Shown here one piece after another: positions 51,506 to 62,282 of a DNA stretch of 63,275 nt (its first letter is position 1; the number at the start of each line of letters is the position of its first letter). The position numbers and the translations under genes were made by a program. The DNA is taken from positions 1 to 63,275 of the forward strand of contig NW_024468292.1 of the NCBI RefSeq assembly GCF_002104995.1, given 5' to 3'. Below the pieces are notes generated by a model that ran no database searches, had not been told where the DNA came from, and saw only the letters and a program-made list of their open reading frames with translations. The DNA is from Linderina pennispora. Lineage: Eukaryota; Kickxellomycota; Kickxellomycetes; Kickxellales; Kickxellaceae.

Positions 51506-53483
51506 ATGACAAGGTCGCAGAAAGGTACCTCAGCAGAATAAAAAAAACAGCATTGTTATAGCTGGTGAATCTCCGATCAATCACTTACATTAATTGTAAG
51601 ACATTTGCTAGATAAATCCAAGGGCGCCAAGGAAGGCCATGTGCCAACCAAATACGACAAGTGGACGCGCGAGGAGAGCGAAAAGATGCTCGACTACCTC
51701 TGCCGGCCCGAGAACCTGCGGGTGTTCCTCTACAACAAAAACTACTGCTACAACCAGATCAGCGAGCATATCCTGCGCGACCGGTCGGCGGGCCAGATCA
51801 AGAACAAGCTCGCCAGCCTCGAGAGCCGCTACAAGAAGGCACAGCGGCAATTGCAAAAGTGGCTCGAGGTCCGCTCACTTGAGGCCGACGCCATGACATC
51901 CGCGCAGAAAAAGGAGGCTTACGACAGCTTCGATCCGCCTGTTCCCGAGTTCCCGCATCTGGACACCGTATTTAAGGCGAAGCCGACCCGGCTCAGAGTC
52001 AGCCTGCTCAGCCTCGAGACCACAGGCCAGCAGCCAACGATTGACGTAGCCAGCGTTGCCATGCCGAGCAAGAAGCGCCGCATTGACGACATGGATGGCA
52101 CAGGGTTCCTGCAAAGCCCCACATTCAACGTGCGTCGCCACACAGAGAGCGAGCTTAGAGGCCTGCCACGCCCGCCCACCTGCTCTGGTCCGGCCGACAG
52201 TACAGCAGCAGATGCCGCCAGTTCCACCAATCACAGCGGGCTTCAGTCGGGAAAACAGCCAGCTGCCGCTGATGCCACCCTCTGTCTCTACCGAGACAAC
52301 CATTACCGCCGATAGCGGCAGGCCCATGAGCCGTGCCCACAGTCGCCAGGACAGCAACATCTCAGGGCTATCGCCGTCGCCGTCCAACTTCCTGTCGCCA
52401 TTCAGTGGCTGGGCCATGGGCCAGAGCTCGCGCGATACCTCTTACTATGAAAGCAACAGATTCTTGGGCCTGTCGCCTGAGCCGCCAATCGACCAGCGGC
52501 GCAACTCCATCGCTGCCATCGTCCATGCACCGAACAGCTTCATGGCTGGCCAGCAGCCAGCAGGCAATGCTAGCGGAGACATGCACCGCAACTCCGATGC
52601 CTCCTCGGCGACGACAAAGATCGAGCATGTGTCGACTCTGCCGAACCGGCCACTTGGCCCAGAAGAGATCACACTGCATAGCCGCGAGCTGATGATCCGC
52701 GAGCGCGAGCAAGAGCACCAGCACCGGCTGGGTCTGATGCGGCAGCAGCACGAGTACCAAATCAACATGGCGCAGATTGCGCTGCGGCAGCGCGAGCTTG
52801 CGGTACGTGAAAAGGAAGTTGGCCTGGCGTTCCAGTCGTTTGCGACGAGCCAGGCGCCGCTGGGAATGCCCAGGCGTGCTAGCTTTGCTCCCTCGCTTGA
52901 GTGCTACCGCATTGGCAGCCCGATGAGACCCGAACAGACGGCGTTCCGTGGCACGCGCCACATGTCGTTCCAGGCAGATACCAGCACGCCACTGATCAAT
53001 GTCACTGCGCCCCAGGCTGCCACTCTGCCGTCGCCGGCAGAGACCAGTGATCGTGCCAAGGCCTCTACCAGCAGCAGCAATGCAAGCGATCGGGCGGCCA
53101 TAGACCTACTGAACCTGCCTTCGGACGATCTGCTGAAATACAGGACCACAGCAACCCCCGAGGACCAACAGCCGCACCACTCAGCTGCTTCGCAGAAAGA
53201 CTCCCCATCACATTATACCATGCCTGTCCAGCACAGCTACATCCTGTCGTCATCGGCTCCTGCACCTGGTGGCAGCAGTGCCGCCCCTGGTGAGATGCTG
53301 TTGATAGCCCCGCCCACGGCTCATGTATACAATAGCAGCGATACCCTTCACAGTGCGCTGTCGTCGTCAACCGTCCATACGCCGGGTACTGTGACGACAG
53401 TGGCGCCAGCCGACCAGCCTCCCTATGCGTCGAAGCCCATTGAGTCACAGTACACTCAATCACTGCGTTCCTCACACCATTAA
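51506..53483 (+). CDS. Myb/SANT-domain transcription factor
   Basis: Exon 1 is 51506-51524 (MTRSQK) and exon 2 starts at 51612. An 87-bp intron ends TTGCTAG, with the Asp codon split across the junction. The N-terminal domain (YDKWTREESEKMLDYL.., to GQIKNKLASLESRYKK) is a Myb/SANT-like helix-turn-helix for DNA binding. It is followed by a KKRR NLS-like patch, Ser/Pro-rich linkers and a Gln/Glu/Arg-rich coiled coil (about residues 400-455). A frame break of one extra base lies near 52170-52200, in a C-rich run, with no intron to explain it. The frame-corrected length is about 629 aa. The targets are unknown. Confidence 0.75.
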
Positions 53484-53744
53484 ACTGCTACATCGTTTTC
53501 CTGCTCTCTATCGGTCTACTTCCAATGGCCGGTATCCGGCCCGAAAGAGAAGAGACTTCAACCTGTGGAATTTCACTTGGCTGCTCTAGCTAATGTAGTT
53601 TAGAGTTTATTGCCGGCAATTATTAAGAGCTGAGAGAAAATATGAGATCGGAAGGGGACTAGATAGAGGTAGGTGAAGAGGGGAGGCTACCAGTATGTGA
53701 GGGGCGGGGGGCCGATTAGACCCAGGGGGGGCTTGAGGAGAAAC

Positions 53745-54419
53745 TTAGGCCTGGTTCTGAACAATGCTGGCGTTCTGCTCCTGGTTGTGGTGGTGGCCAC
53801 CGGCGTAGCCAACAGGGTAGGCAGCCGGGTAACCGACCGGGTGGGCAACCGGGTAGGCGACAGGGTAGGCGACAGGGTGGGGGACGGCAACAGGGCGAGG
53901 AACAGCAACAGGGTAGGCAACAGGGCGAGGGACGGCAACCGGGTAACCAACAGGGCGAGCAACCGGGAAGTCGACCGGCTGGGGGGCACCGTAGCCAACA
54001 GGCTCACCACCGTAGCCGCCGCGCTTGGCAAAGCCGTGGGGGCCGAACGAGCCAGGGAAGCCACCGGGGAAGCCACCGGGGAAACCGCCAGCGAACAGGT
54101 CACCGATCTGGTTGCCCTGGCCGTTGTTGGTAAGACCAGTGTTGCCCGAAACAGCCGACTGGAGCGGGTTGGTGGTGATCTGGTTGGTGTTGGCAGTGTT
54201 CGAGATACCCTTGCTGACGGTCGTGCCAGAGTTGCCCGAGACCACGGCGCCATCGTTCGAGCTCGAGTCGAACACCGAGCCAAGAGCCTGCCAGCCGTTG
54301 TTGACATTGGGGGCGGAGATAGCGTTCGAGCCAGAGTCAACAGCCGGTCCAAAGGAGGCACCGGATTCCTGAGCGGCAACGACGGAGGCGGCAACAAGGA
54401 GGGCAGTGAAGAACTTCAT
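53745..54419 (-). CDS. secreted Pro/Val/Tyr-repeat wall protein
   Basis: 224 aa from the ATG at 54419. A signal peptide (KFFTALLVAASVVAA) is followed by a Gly/Asn/Ser-rich region with NSGTTVSKG and NTGLTNNGQGNQIG blocks, then GFPGGFPGG repeats. A Kex2-type KR site lies in GFAKRGGYGG. A tandem region of PVAYPV/PVAVPRPV units (53830-53970 on the genome) leads to a His/Gln tail (GGHHHNQEQN). TATA lies at 54591-54597. There are no Cys in the mature protein. It is a structural wall- or spore-coat-like protein by composition. The N-terminal NG/GN-rich part resembles a secreted family recalled from Kickxellomycetes. The function is unproven. Confidence 0.78.
   Translation of the reverse strand: MKFFTALLVAASVVAAQESGASFGPAVDSGSNAISAPNVNNGWQALGSVFDSSSNDGAVVSGNSGTTVSKGISNTANTNQITTNPLQSAVSGNTGLTNNGQGNQIGDLFAGGFPGGFPGGFPGSFGPHGFAKRGGYGGEPVGYGAPQPVDFPVARPVGYPVAVPRPVAYPVAVPRPVAVPHPVAYPVAYPVAHPVGYPAAYPVGYAGGHHHNQEQNASIVQNQA
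53830..53970 (-). repeat. coding tandem repeat (PVAYPVAVPRPV-type)
   Basis: An imperfect tandem array of about 12-36-bp units encoding Pro-Val-Ala/Gly-Tyr/Val-Pro motifs within the secreted protein. Confidence 0.8.
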
Positions 54420-54590
54420 TTTAAAATGGATGTTGTGGTTGTCGGGGGGTTGAAAAATGAGCGTAGGAGCTGGCTTGCTGCTGGGGTGCTGCTGAGGAAA
54501 TTGACTAGGCAATGGGGGATGACGCTAAAAGACAAGAGACCTTGAGAGGAGCTTAGAGATTCAGTCTGGACCTGCCTGGACATATGGACC

Positions 54591-54597
54591 TTATATA
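54591..54597 (-). promoter_or_regulatory. TATA box of the repeat-rich secreted protein gene
   Basis: TATATAA on the minus strand, 172 bp upstream of the ATG. Confidence 0.55.
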
Positions 54598-55300
54598 CAA
54601 GACCGACTCCTGGGCTCCTTACCAGCATCTCTTTCAATCCAACGGTCTTGACAGTCATTCACAATGCCCCTTGGACGGAAGCGGCCCAATGGCGACATCA
54701 TGCCAGCTCTCCATGTCGCTGCCAGTGCTCGGCAGAGGTCGCAGGTATCACAAGGCTGGGACCGCCAAGATGGCAAGCCTCATATTGTGTCAAGGAAAAT
54801 ATGCCGTGAGTTGCCACAGATCAGTCGAAAGAAAAAAAAACCGGGAGCATGATGGTTCGTTAATATATTCAATGTATCCATTTATGCACACTATTCCTAA
54901 ATCGTTATATTCAATAATACAGTATTCTGGCCAGCCATCGTGCTATTCTTCATATTTCTCAGCGTCCAAGCGAAATACAAGGAAGCGAAGCTCTTTGAGC
55001 ATGGTGCGGCTTTGACGAAGAAAAAAGCATCCTTGAATGGAAGCCTTTGTGTTGTCAGTGAGCCCGCATCTGACCTCCGCATTTATCATATTCGCTAATT
55101 TCTGGCCCGCCCCGCTGACTTCTCCGGGTACTTTCCGTGTGTGCGCCACCGAAATTGCAGCGGTGTACAAGTTGGGATATAGTGCATTGACACTGCACTG
55201 GGTGGGTCGTGCTGGTCACATAAAGCCTCTTGGCGAGGAAGAAACAATATCCACAAGCATCACAAGCGAAAATGGGAAGCATCCCGTTTATTTCTTTATC
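54598..55300. other. intergenic spacer
   Basis: Upstream of the repeat-rich secreted gene and downstream of the BTB gene. No supported gene. Confidence 0.45.
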
Positions 55301-58300
55301 CTAAGGGCATTCTTTGCTAGTGTCTGAGTCCCTGGTATAGTGCAGCTGTGACGCTTTCTTTCTTGCCAAGAGGTTAACTGAGGCGTCAGTAAGGCTCTGT
55401 GCGCCTTCGCTGGTGACAGAATCAGCCAGCTGCGCTGCGGTATCGCTGTCAAGGCTGAACAAGACCAGCGCCACCAACGGTTTGCGACAGGCCATTGCAA
55501 CGGACTGGTCGAAATAGTACGCACTCCAATTGTCTGCAACCATGCTCGCCAGAGCCTCCAAGGCAGAGCCTGTGGGAAGCTGCAGCGCCTGGACACGGTC
55601 AGCAAAGAACCACAGCAGCAGCGAGACCACAGGCCGCACCGCATAGTAATTTGCCAGATCCAGCACCTGGACTAGCCCATCAGTCGGATATTGTTTGCTG
55701 AGCACTGACGACATTTGGCCAAGCAGAATACGCAACTGCGTCGTTTTCGCTGAAAGAACCATCAGGTGGAATATCCTAAACAGGGACACCAACGGATGGG
55801 CGCCGCACTGCAGCTGCACGCACCGTATGCCGTCGCTTGTTTTCTGTGACTCGGCAAAGCTTCCCATGAGCATTGCGTCGAAAACCGGCGACGCCGTCGT
55901 CAGAAGCTGCAGAGACGTCACGACCGAATTGTCCGTGCTGCCTGAATCGTCCCCACACAACCGGATTGTGTTTGAATCGGCACCTGTGCTGGCGACAGCA
56001 GCAGCCAGCTGCGGTATATGCGGCCGCATCGCGCTGAGCTCGGCACCCATGTTGCGCTCCAGAACTTCGAGGTTCGTGCTCAGATTCGCCAGGATTGTAC
56101 GGCGCTGGCGCCAGACAAAGAAGCTTAGCGCGCCCGCACACCGCTCACGCTGCTGCGTGTTGCCGTCAAACGTGCCAGCAAGAAGCGTGCGCGCCACGGC
56201 CTCTACAGTGTCTGCCAGATTGTCGAGATTGTCGTCCTGCCTGCTGTCAGCGATGTCGGGGAGAACAAGTGCTGCGAATTCGCAGGTATCCAGCAGGCTT
56301 GCCGATTGGCTGCTGCCGTCCCTGGGGGCAGTGGCTGAGGCAGTGGCTGAGGCAGTGGCTGAACAGGGCATATGGATCGGAACATACGCCGCAATATCAT
56401 CACACACCAAAGAGCACCCAGCTTCGATATAGTGCCGGTAGGGCATGAACTGCGAGTATAGCGATCTGAGCGATACCAGCTTGCCAGCAAGATTCGTCAG
56501 CACCGCTTGGTCATCGTGCGTGGGATCGGTTCCAGAGGCCAGAGCCGTGTAGCCTGCTGTGCTGACCCGCGGACCGAATACCATTGGGACAGCAAGGCCC
56601 CTCAGGCTCCCTGCATATTGAGTCCACAGCCACCCAAGTATCTGGTCGGTATAGTACTCATGAATCGGGCGCTTCCTTGTGGCGCCCGTGTTCGGTTGTG
56701 TCGAGTCCCGCAGCAGCTGGCCAACCAGATCGTCCTCACCACCCACATTCTCGCTGTCCATGTCAGGAATTGCAACCAAGTCTGCCTCGTCCTCAGCAAA
56801 CACCACTGTGCTATCAGCCATGCTGACCAATGCCTTCATGGCGTCAGAAAACCTCTGTGGTAGGTTGCTACTGGTTAGCCAGCACCGCAGACTCGCGGCA
56901 TACCCGGCGATCAATCTCGGGTGCGTGAAATCGCTGCTGAATACATGGTGGTTGAGCATGCGACGGAGAAACAGCACCGAATCATTGGCAATTCCATAGA
57001 TATCTCTGCTAACACGCGCAGTACCTATATCGCTATCTTCTGTGGTGTGTCTGAGCAGCTCGACTGAGAGCGGCAGCTTGCACGCAAGCAAGTAGACGAT
57101 ATTGACCATGGGGCTCGGTCGATCTGGGTGCCTGAAGGAGCGCAGCCAGCCAGTCAGTTTGTCGAAGCCTGGGGAACTGCCAGGGACTTCTGGGAACGGC
57201 TGTTTGATGAGGTGCCGCATAGTGTCCGTGTCGGCTCGGAGTGTTGAATACCAGGATGTCAGGTGTGCGAGCAGAATGCTGGCCATCCGCAGCTGGCTGG
57301 CAGGAACTGCAGGGTCGCTTGCAAGATCGACGAGACAGCGCACGCTGGCAGCCAGCGCAAGCAGCCACCAGAATTCAAACTCCAGTCTCGTAGGATTCGA
57401 TGCAGCTGTGGCCACCAAGCAGCCTAAGCGCGAGCGTAGAAGGCTGTGACTGAACGCAGTACCGATCATGTCGAGCCAGATCTGTGACATGCGCACAGCC
57501 TCTGGCTTGTCCAGTATCTGGCCGCTGCGAGTACACTCGACGAAGCGCTCCAGAACATGCGGGTCAAGCAAAAGCTTTCCAATCCCAGTGTCCAGTGCCT
57601 CGATCATCAGGGTCTCTGACGACCGGGGGCTACGTTCACGAATGTGCAGCTGTGGCAATCGAATGTGATCCAGGTCGCTGGCAGAGAGGTATGCAGGCAC
57701 CCCTAGAATGCTCCCTAATGCTTGCATTGCAGACAGCGACATTCGCCAAAAATGATCGGCTCCCAAACGCGCATGTAGTGTGCGGGCTGCCTCGATAGCT
57801 GCTGGGCTGGTCACCACCAGGCATCTCTTCAGTATCAGCTCATAGTCGTCGACAATCAGCCAGCCTGATATTGCCGCCATCAGGCAAACAACCACAGCTA
57901 CTGCATCCTTGCATGTGCTTTCGCCGACATGTACTACTGGAACCCGCTGCAAGCGAGTCCAGTCGGTCGCTGATCGATGGGGCCGTGCATGCTCGCCGAC
58001 CACCCTGATCTTGACCGGCGCTTGGTTCTTCAGAATGTGCTCTTGTCGATGTGCATTCAGCCGCGCAGCAACCGCAAACGAGTGGATCCAGTCCAGTGCT
58101 GTCTGCAATGCCGATACCACCAGTGGCCGAGTAGAATCGTCGGCATCTGCAACTGAGGTTGCGAGCAAGCTAATTGCAGCAAACACTTTGGCAAGCGTAC
58201 CCTCGGTCTCAGACTCCTCCAGTGCCTCCCGCTGCTGCTCCTCCATGTCTGTCGGCATCAGCTTCGGTTTGCCTGCCTCAGCAGCATTTGGCACCGGCCC

Positions 58301-59779
58301 CGGTGGCCGAAATATAAACCCACCTAGAGAATCAAACTTGGGATCAAACTGCTGGCCATAGAAAATACCTGTTCCGTATGGTGCAAAAAGTCCCATCGAT
58401 GACCCGGATTTCGGAATAATACGGATAGTATGACTACAAGATTTGAGGAGCCGCGAAACAAACAGCACCGTGCCCCGCTGCTGCACCAGCCGAAGAAGCA
58501 TAGGCCCGATCTTTCCAAGCACCACTGCAACTGCTGAGAATACTCGCGACTGCGTGACCAGCGAGGAGCTGTAGAGCGGCGTGACTAGCGCTCCCGACGT
58601 ATCGGGGTACTGCAGGTTGATGTTACAAAATGATTCAGACACTAAAAGCATCCACATGGCTGATTGGGAGTCATCTTCAGGTTCGGCCGGGTCCAGTAGC
58701 TGGAGCCAACTAAGGCGGCTGCCCTGGGCAATAGCGATGGATACAGCTGCTAGCGGGCTGTCCGAGTCGATTGAGCGCGCAAGCCAAGTGCTGGCACGAC
58801 ACATGGTAGCCCACTGGTAGCACCGGTGCTTTTTTTGTATGCAGTATTGGACCAGACTACCAGGTACATGAGGTTCAAATACCTGCGCAAGTGCTGAGCA
58901 AAGTTGGGCAATAGAGTCAGTCAGATCAGTTGCTGGGCTGGAGGCACTGGCAGTAGGTGTCAGCGGGATTGTGTCACGAATCAAGGCAAACATGCCCTCA
59001 GTATTGGAATCGTCCGATTTCAGTATCGCTACTCCAAGGTCAATGGCTGTCTTGGCAAAGCGCTGTGGCTCTGAATCGGTCGCTGACGAGCTAATGATCT
59101 GTTTAAGAACCACATTGCTGCGAGCTCTCAGTATCTGGATAATATACCGGTGCGCATGCGCCGACTTGGGGTCACCAAATGTCCTGGCGAACAAATCCAA
59201 GCAACTGAAATTCCTGGTATCCGCCATACAGCCCGTCGTCGCTTCGATTCTCCGTCGCTTTTCTCGACTATTACCGGGTGCATCCATTACTGCAGCAACC
59301 ACTGCCATAGGTGAAAATCCAGATTCATCTTCATCCGCGCACACCACCATCGCCAATGCCTTAAACACCTGCCGAGAAACCGCGGGAAACGCTGCTTGTG
59401 ACTGACTCTGTACCGCAGCAACCGCGCGCAACAGCAGATTGAACAATTTGTGCGCAAATCTGGAATGCACTGGCACCACCGGATGGTCCTGCTGTGCAGT
59501 ATGCTGTGATATCCCAGGGTATATCTGCTGCATGTGTATGATGGTGATGGCTATAGATAATATACAACGGCGAATGGATGGTAGCAATTTCCTCTCATGT
59601 AGGTGTTTTTCCAGTGGCTGTGATAGTCGTGCGAGAAGCGAACCAAGATCACGCCAATTCAGCGATTGCAGCGCTTTTAAAAATACTGCGGAATTAAGCA
59701 TCCCGCTGGAATCAGAGAGGTCTGTATTGCCTTTCCAGACCCCCGACGATATGGTCGACAGACCAGAGGGATCCGCCAT
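55301..59779 (-). CDS. giant alpha-solenoid protein with C-terminal BTB-like domain
   Basis: 1492 aa, single exon, ATG at 59779. Most of the protein is helical and Leu/Ala-rich with ARM/HEAT-like character but no sharply defined repeats. Near residues 1290-1370 a BTB/POZ-like block appears: VVTSLQLLTTASPVFDAMLMGSFAES, quoted here only in its parts LLTTASPVFDAMLMGSF and HPLVSLFRIFHLM, followed by VLDLANYYAVRPVV. BTB domains bind Cullin-3 or self-associate. The order (solenoid then BTB) resembles ARMC5-type CUL3 adaptors. Orthology is only a guess. No signal peptide or membrane segment. The family is not otherwise recognised. Confidence 0.6.
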   Translation of the reverse strand: MADPSGLSTISSGVWKGNTDLSDSSGMLNSAVFLKALQSLNWRDLGSLLARLSQPLEKHLHERKLLPSIRRCILSIAITIIHMQQIYPGISQHTAQQDHPVVPVHSRFAHKLFNLLLRAVAAVQSQSQAAFPAVSRQVFKALAMVVCADEDESGFSPMAVVAAVMDAPGNSREKRRRIEATTGCMADTRNFSCLDLFARTFGDPKSAHAHRYIIQILRARSNVVLKQIISSSATDSEPQRFAKTAIDLGVAILKSDDSNTEGMFALIRDTIPLTPTASASSPATDLTDSIAQLCSALAQVFEPHVPGSLVQYCIQKKHRCYQWATMCRASTWLARSIDSDSPLAAVSIAIAQGSRLSWLQLLDPAEPEDDSQSAMWMLLVSESFCNINLQYPDTSGALVTPLYSSSLVTQSRVFSAVAVVLGKIGPMLLRLVQQRGTVLFVSRLLKSCSHTIRIIPKSGSSMGLFAPYGTGIFYGQQFDPKFDSLGGFIFRPPGPVPNAAEAGKPKLMPTDMEEQQREALEESETEGTLAKVFAAISLLATSVADADDSTRPLVVSALQTALDWIHSFAVAARLNAHRQEHILKNQAPVKIRVVGEHARPHRSATDWTRLQRVPVVHVGESTCKDAVAVVVCLMAAISGWLIVDDYELILKRCLVVTSPAAIEAARTLHARLGADHFWRMSLSAMQALGSILGVPAYLSASDLDHIRLPQLHIRERSPRSSETLMIEALDTGIGKLLLDPHVLERFVECTRSGQILDKPEAVRMSQIWLDMIGTAFSHSLLRSRLGCLVATAASNPTRLEFEFWWLLALAASVRCLVDLASDPAVPASQLRMASILLAHLTSWYSTLRADTDTMRHLIKQPFPEVPGSSPGFDKLTGWLRSFRHPDRPSPMVNIVYLLACKLPLSVELLRHTTEDSDIGTARVSRDIYGIANDSVLFLRRMLNHHVFSSDFTHPRLIAGYAASLRCWLTSSNLPQRFSDAMKALVSMADSTVVFAEDEADLVAIPDMDSENVGGEDDLVGQLLRDSTQPNTGATRKRPIHEYYTDQILGWLWTQYAGSLRGLAVPMVFGPRVSTAGYTALASGTDPTHDDQAVLTNLAGKLVSLRSLYSQFMPYRHYIEAGCSLVCDDIAAYVPIHMPCSATASATASATAPRDGSSQSASLLDTCEFAALVLPDIADSRQDDNLDNLADTVEAVARTLLAGTFDGNTQQRERCAGALSFFVWRQRRTILANLSTNLEVLERNMGAELSAMRPHIPQLAAAVASTGADSNTIRLCGDDSGSTDNSVVTSLQLLTTASPVFDAMLMGSFAESQKTSDGIRCVQLQCGAHPLVSLFRIFHLMVLSAKTTQLRILLGQMSSVLSKQYPTDGLVQVLDLANYYAVRPVVSLLLWFFADRVQALQLPTGSALEALASMVADNWSAYYFDQSVAMACRKPLVALVLFSLDSDTAAQLADSVTSEGAQSLTDASVNLLARKKASQLHYTRDSDTSKECP

Positions 59780-59982
59780 TTCGCAGAGTAATAAACCAAT
59801 TTCTAAGATGAATACAATAGAGGTATGTGTATTTTGGAAAGCGGGTGGAAGCCAATTTCTGAAGCAAGTGGTACTAGTAATTTTTGGGGGAGGATTCAGC
59901 TGGCCTAGTACGTGCTAGTAAGACGCTAAGAGATATGGTTGCTCATGCGTGTGACACTTGTATACAAGACTCGCCTCCAAGA

Positions 59983-60655
59983 TCAAATATCCATGGGCAT
60001 AGGCGCAATCCACCTTACGGTTGGTGCTGGGGCTCTATCCTTGTCATAAAATACGACAATAGCCGGTACGCCCTCGACAACCGTCGTTTGGTCGCTTGGG
60101 TTTTTGCCTGTCTGGAAAGTAAGCACTTTTGTGGTCTTCTCATCGTACGTGCGCTTGTCGCCAAACACCAGATCGGCTACATCGATGGAGCTTAGCTCCT
60201 GCTCCCTCTTCACCACCCATGTCCCAATTTTGTTTTGCTCATCGCACTGCTTCTTGTCGATGCTGTCAAAGTCACCACTACCGTCAGATGTGCATTGGAA
60301 GTAATTGAATGTAGCGCCTTCGACAGACAGCGTGCGGTTAAGCGGAGTCATGTAGACATATGCAGCTACGTAGTATGCATTCGGATTAAGGTCGCCGGAA
60401 CTCTTAACGACTGCGTACTGCATTGTTTCGGTGGTCCGGCCCGATGTGCTTTTGTCGGAGAATGGCTGGAACCTTGACGCCCAGATGTCGTGCCGGTTTT
60501 TTCAGGTATGAGGGTGGGCTGCGGTCCATGACTATTGCCTTGAGGTCCCTGTCGGAAATGCCCTTCCACCATTTGCCCGAGTCCGCGACATCGGCGATGA
60601 CCGAGTGGAGAAGAGAAAGGGTAATGAAAATGAAGGAGGGTGATGTGGCATGCAT
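59983..60655 (-). CDS. secreted protein of unknown function
   Basis: From the ATG at 60655: signal peptide (SFIFITLSLLHSVIA), then a mature protein of about 200 residues with few Cys (YFQCTSDG.., KKQCDEQNK), TYVYM/YVAAYVYMTP strands and a WVVKREQEL segment. A frame break of one extra base lies near 60450 (CCAGCCATTCTCC region); after it the frame continues (FSDKSTSGRTTETMQYAVV..). Corrected length 223 aa. No domain is recognised. The sequence pattern suggests a beta-rich extracellular domain. A shortened version could begin at the ATG at 60423, but it would lack the signal peptide. Confidence 0.6.
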
Positions 60656-60977
60656 CTTAGAACAACAGAAACTGGCGATGAATATGAAAGGAAAGAAAGG
60701 CTGAATATGCGTCGCGGGTGGGAAGGGGGAGGAGCGGGTGCCACAATTTGCTGTTTATATGCAGCACATGAGACAACGATAGTTCAAGTCACAACCACTC
60801 GACACATAGAGATGTATGGCCGAGACTTTGCCTGTTTTCCACAAAGAGGGCAAGCATGTTCAATAAAGTGAATCGGAGGGGGAGGGGGTGGTCCATTTGC
60901 TTTTCGGTGAATAGAAAGAGATGTCCAAGCTCACAAAGGAAATTTTGTTTTACTGAACGGTTTTCAAGACCCAAACT
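60656..60977. other. spacer between the secreted gene and eS7
   Basis: Promoter of the secreted protein and 3' flank of eS7. A C/T-rich stretch on the minus strand near 60720-60735 is probably the leader. Nothing else is seen. Confidence 0.45.
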
Positions 60978-61561
60978 TTAGAAGGCCTGCTCGGCGGGGA
61001 ACTCAAAGACGACATCCTTGCCGGTGAGACGCTTGTAGACAGCCGAGAAGGTGTCCAGCTTGTACTCGAGGCTGGTGGCATCCTTCGAGTCAAGGAAGAC
61101 CTTGAGGACCTTGGAGCCATCAACCTTGACGCGGGTGCGCTTGCCGACAATCTCGGTCGGGTAGACCAGGTCATCGAGGATCTTCTCGTTGACGGCGGCA
61201 AGGGTGCGCGACATGGGGGCGCGGGCTGCTTGGCACGCGAAACACGGCCCGGCTTCTTCACGATGCGGCGCTGAGCAATGAACAGAACCTGGCGGTCCGA
61301 GAACTTCTTCTCGAGCTCGCGGGGTCACGCGCTGCTGGACCTTCTGGGGTGGCCTTGAGCAGGGGCACCGGGACGAAGATCACGATAGCCTTGCGGCCGG
61401 CCGAGACCTCGACCTCCTTGGCGGCTGTGATCTGGATCGGGCGCAGGTCCTTCTTGAGCTCGGGCGAGTGGGCCTCGAGATCCTGCAGGGCACGGTCGAC
61501 CAGGAGCTCGGTCTCGGTCGGGGCAATTGTCGTTGCGCTTCAGAATGTGGGTGGTGGCCAT
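60978..61561 (-). CDS. RPS7: 40S ribosomal protein eS7, with four single-base frame breaks
   Basis: From the ATG at 61561 ([11 protein letters not shown]) to the TAA at 60978. Protein pieces in successive frames match eS7: [88 protein letters not shown] and [14 protein letters not shown]. Breaks lie at an AA pair (61525-61526), a G4 run (61346-61349), a second G4 run (61321-61324) and a G5 run (61215-61219). Three are +1 and one is -1 (or +2). Correcting them gives 193 aa, the normal eS7 length. Homopolymer miscalls are likelier than decay of an essential gene. Confidence 0.9.
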
Positions 61562-62282
61562 ATTTCGAGTATTGCGAGAAAATTCCTACAGTGCAGCAAG
61601 GGTTTGGTGGGAGGGGAGGGGGAGATTTTAGCTCCTGCACGCCTTTTTGCCAAAATGTCGCGGGAGCGGGGAGCTCTGCAAATGTCCATTTCCTCGGGGG
61701 CTCTGTTCTGTGTCGCGGGCCAGGGTGAAGGGCGCACGCCAGGCGCAAATTCTGGCGCTGAAATCGGCATGCCTCAGCCCATTTTCAAATTCGAATTGCA
61801 GAGTTTCCGGTCCAAATTCTCTCCACTGCAAGCGGCTGTCTGTCTGTTTCCCCTTTTAGCTGCGTATCCGAATCCGCCCCCCTGCCCAGTCCCGATCATG
61901 GATGGATGCTCCCCGAAAAATGGAATAATAGTATTAAACCTCGGCTTACCCGTTTGTTAGTATCGCGCTGAAAAGAGGTCGGTCAGCAGATACACGGCGT
62001 GGGCTCTGTTTTCTCGGGGCGCTGGGCGGCCGGCAGGCTCGCCGGCTCAGTGGGCGGATGCCAAATTCGCAAAAACGCCAGCATTAGCGTCGATCTGATC
62101 TATCAGCATGTTTGATCACTCACCGGATCTATTGATTCTGGCCCATTTCCGATTCACGCCTTGGCGCTCGGTCATTGCTCGTGCGATGCAGCAAGAGTGA
62201 GACCTGCAGCCAGGACAGTAAAACCCCAGCGCATTGCCTCCCTACCTGCCCTTACTCCCCGTCAAATAGAGCCGTACTGACA
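61562..62282. other. divergent spacer eS7 / Atg10
   Basis: Bidirectional promoter space. Short frames overlap antisense with no domain. Confidence 0.5.

Noticed and set aside
60978-61561. Programmed ribosomal frameshifting in eS7
   Set aside because: Four separate shifts in one short gene, of both signs and all at runs, fit sequence error far better than a programmed mechanism.
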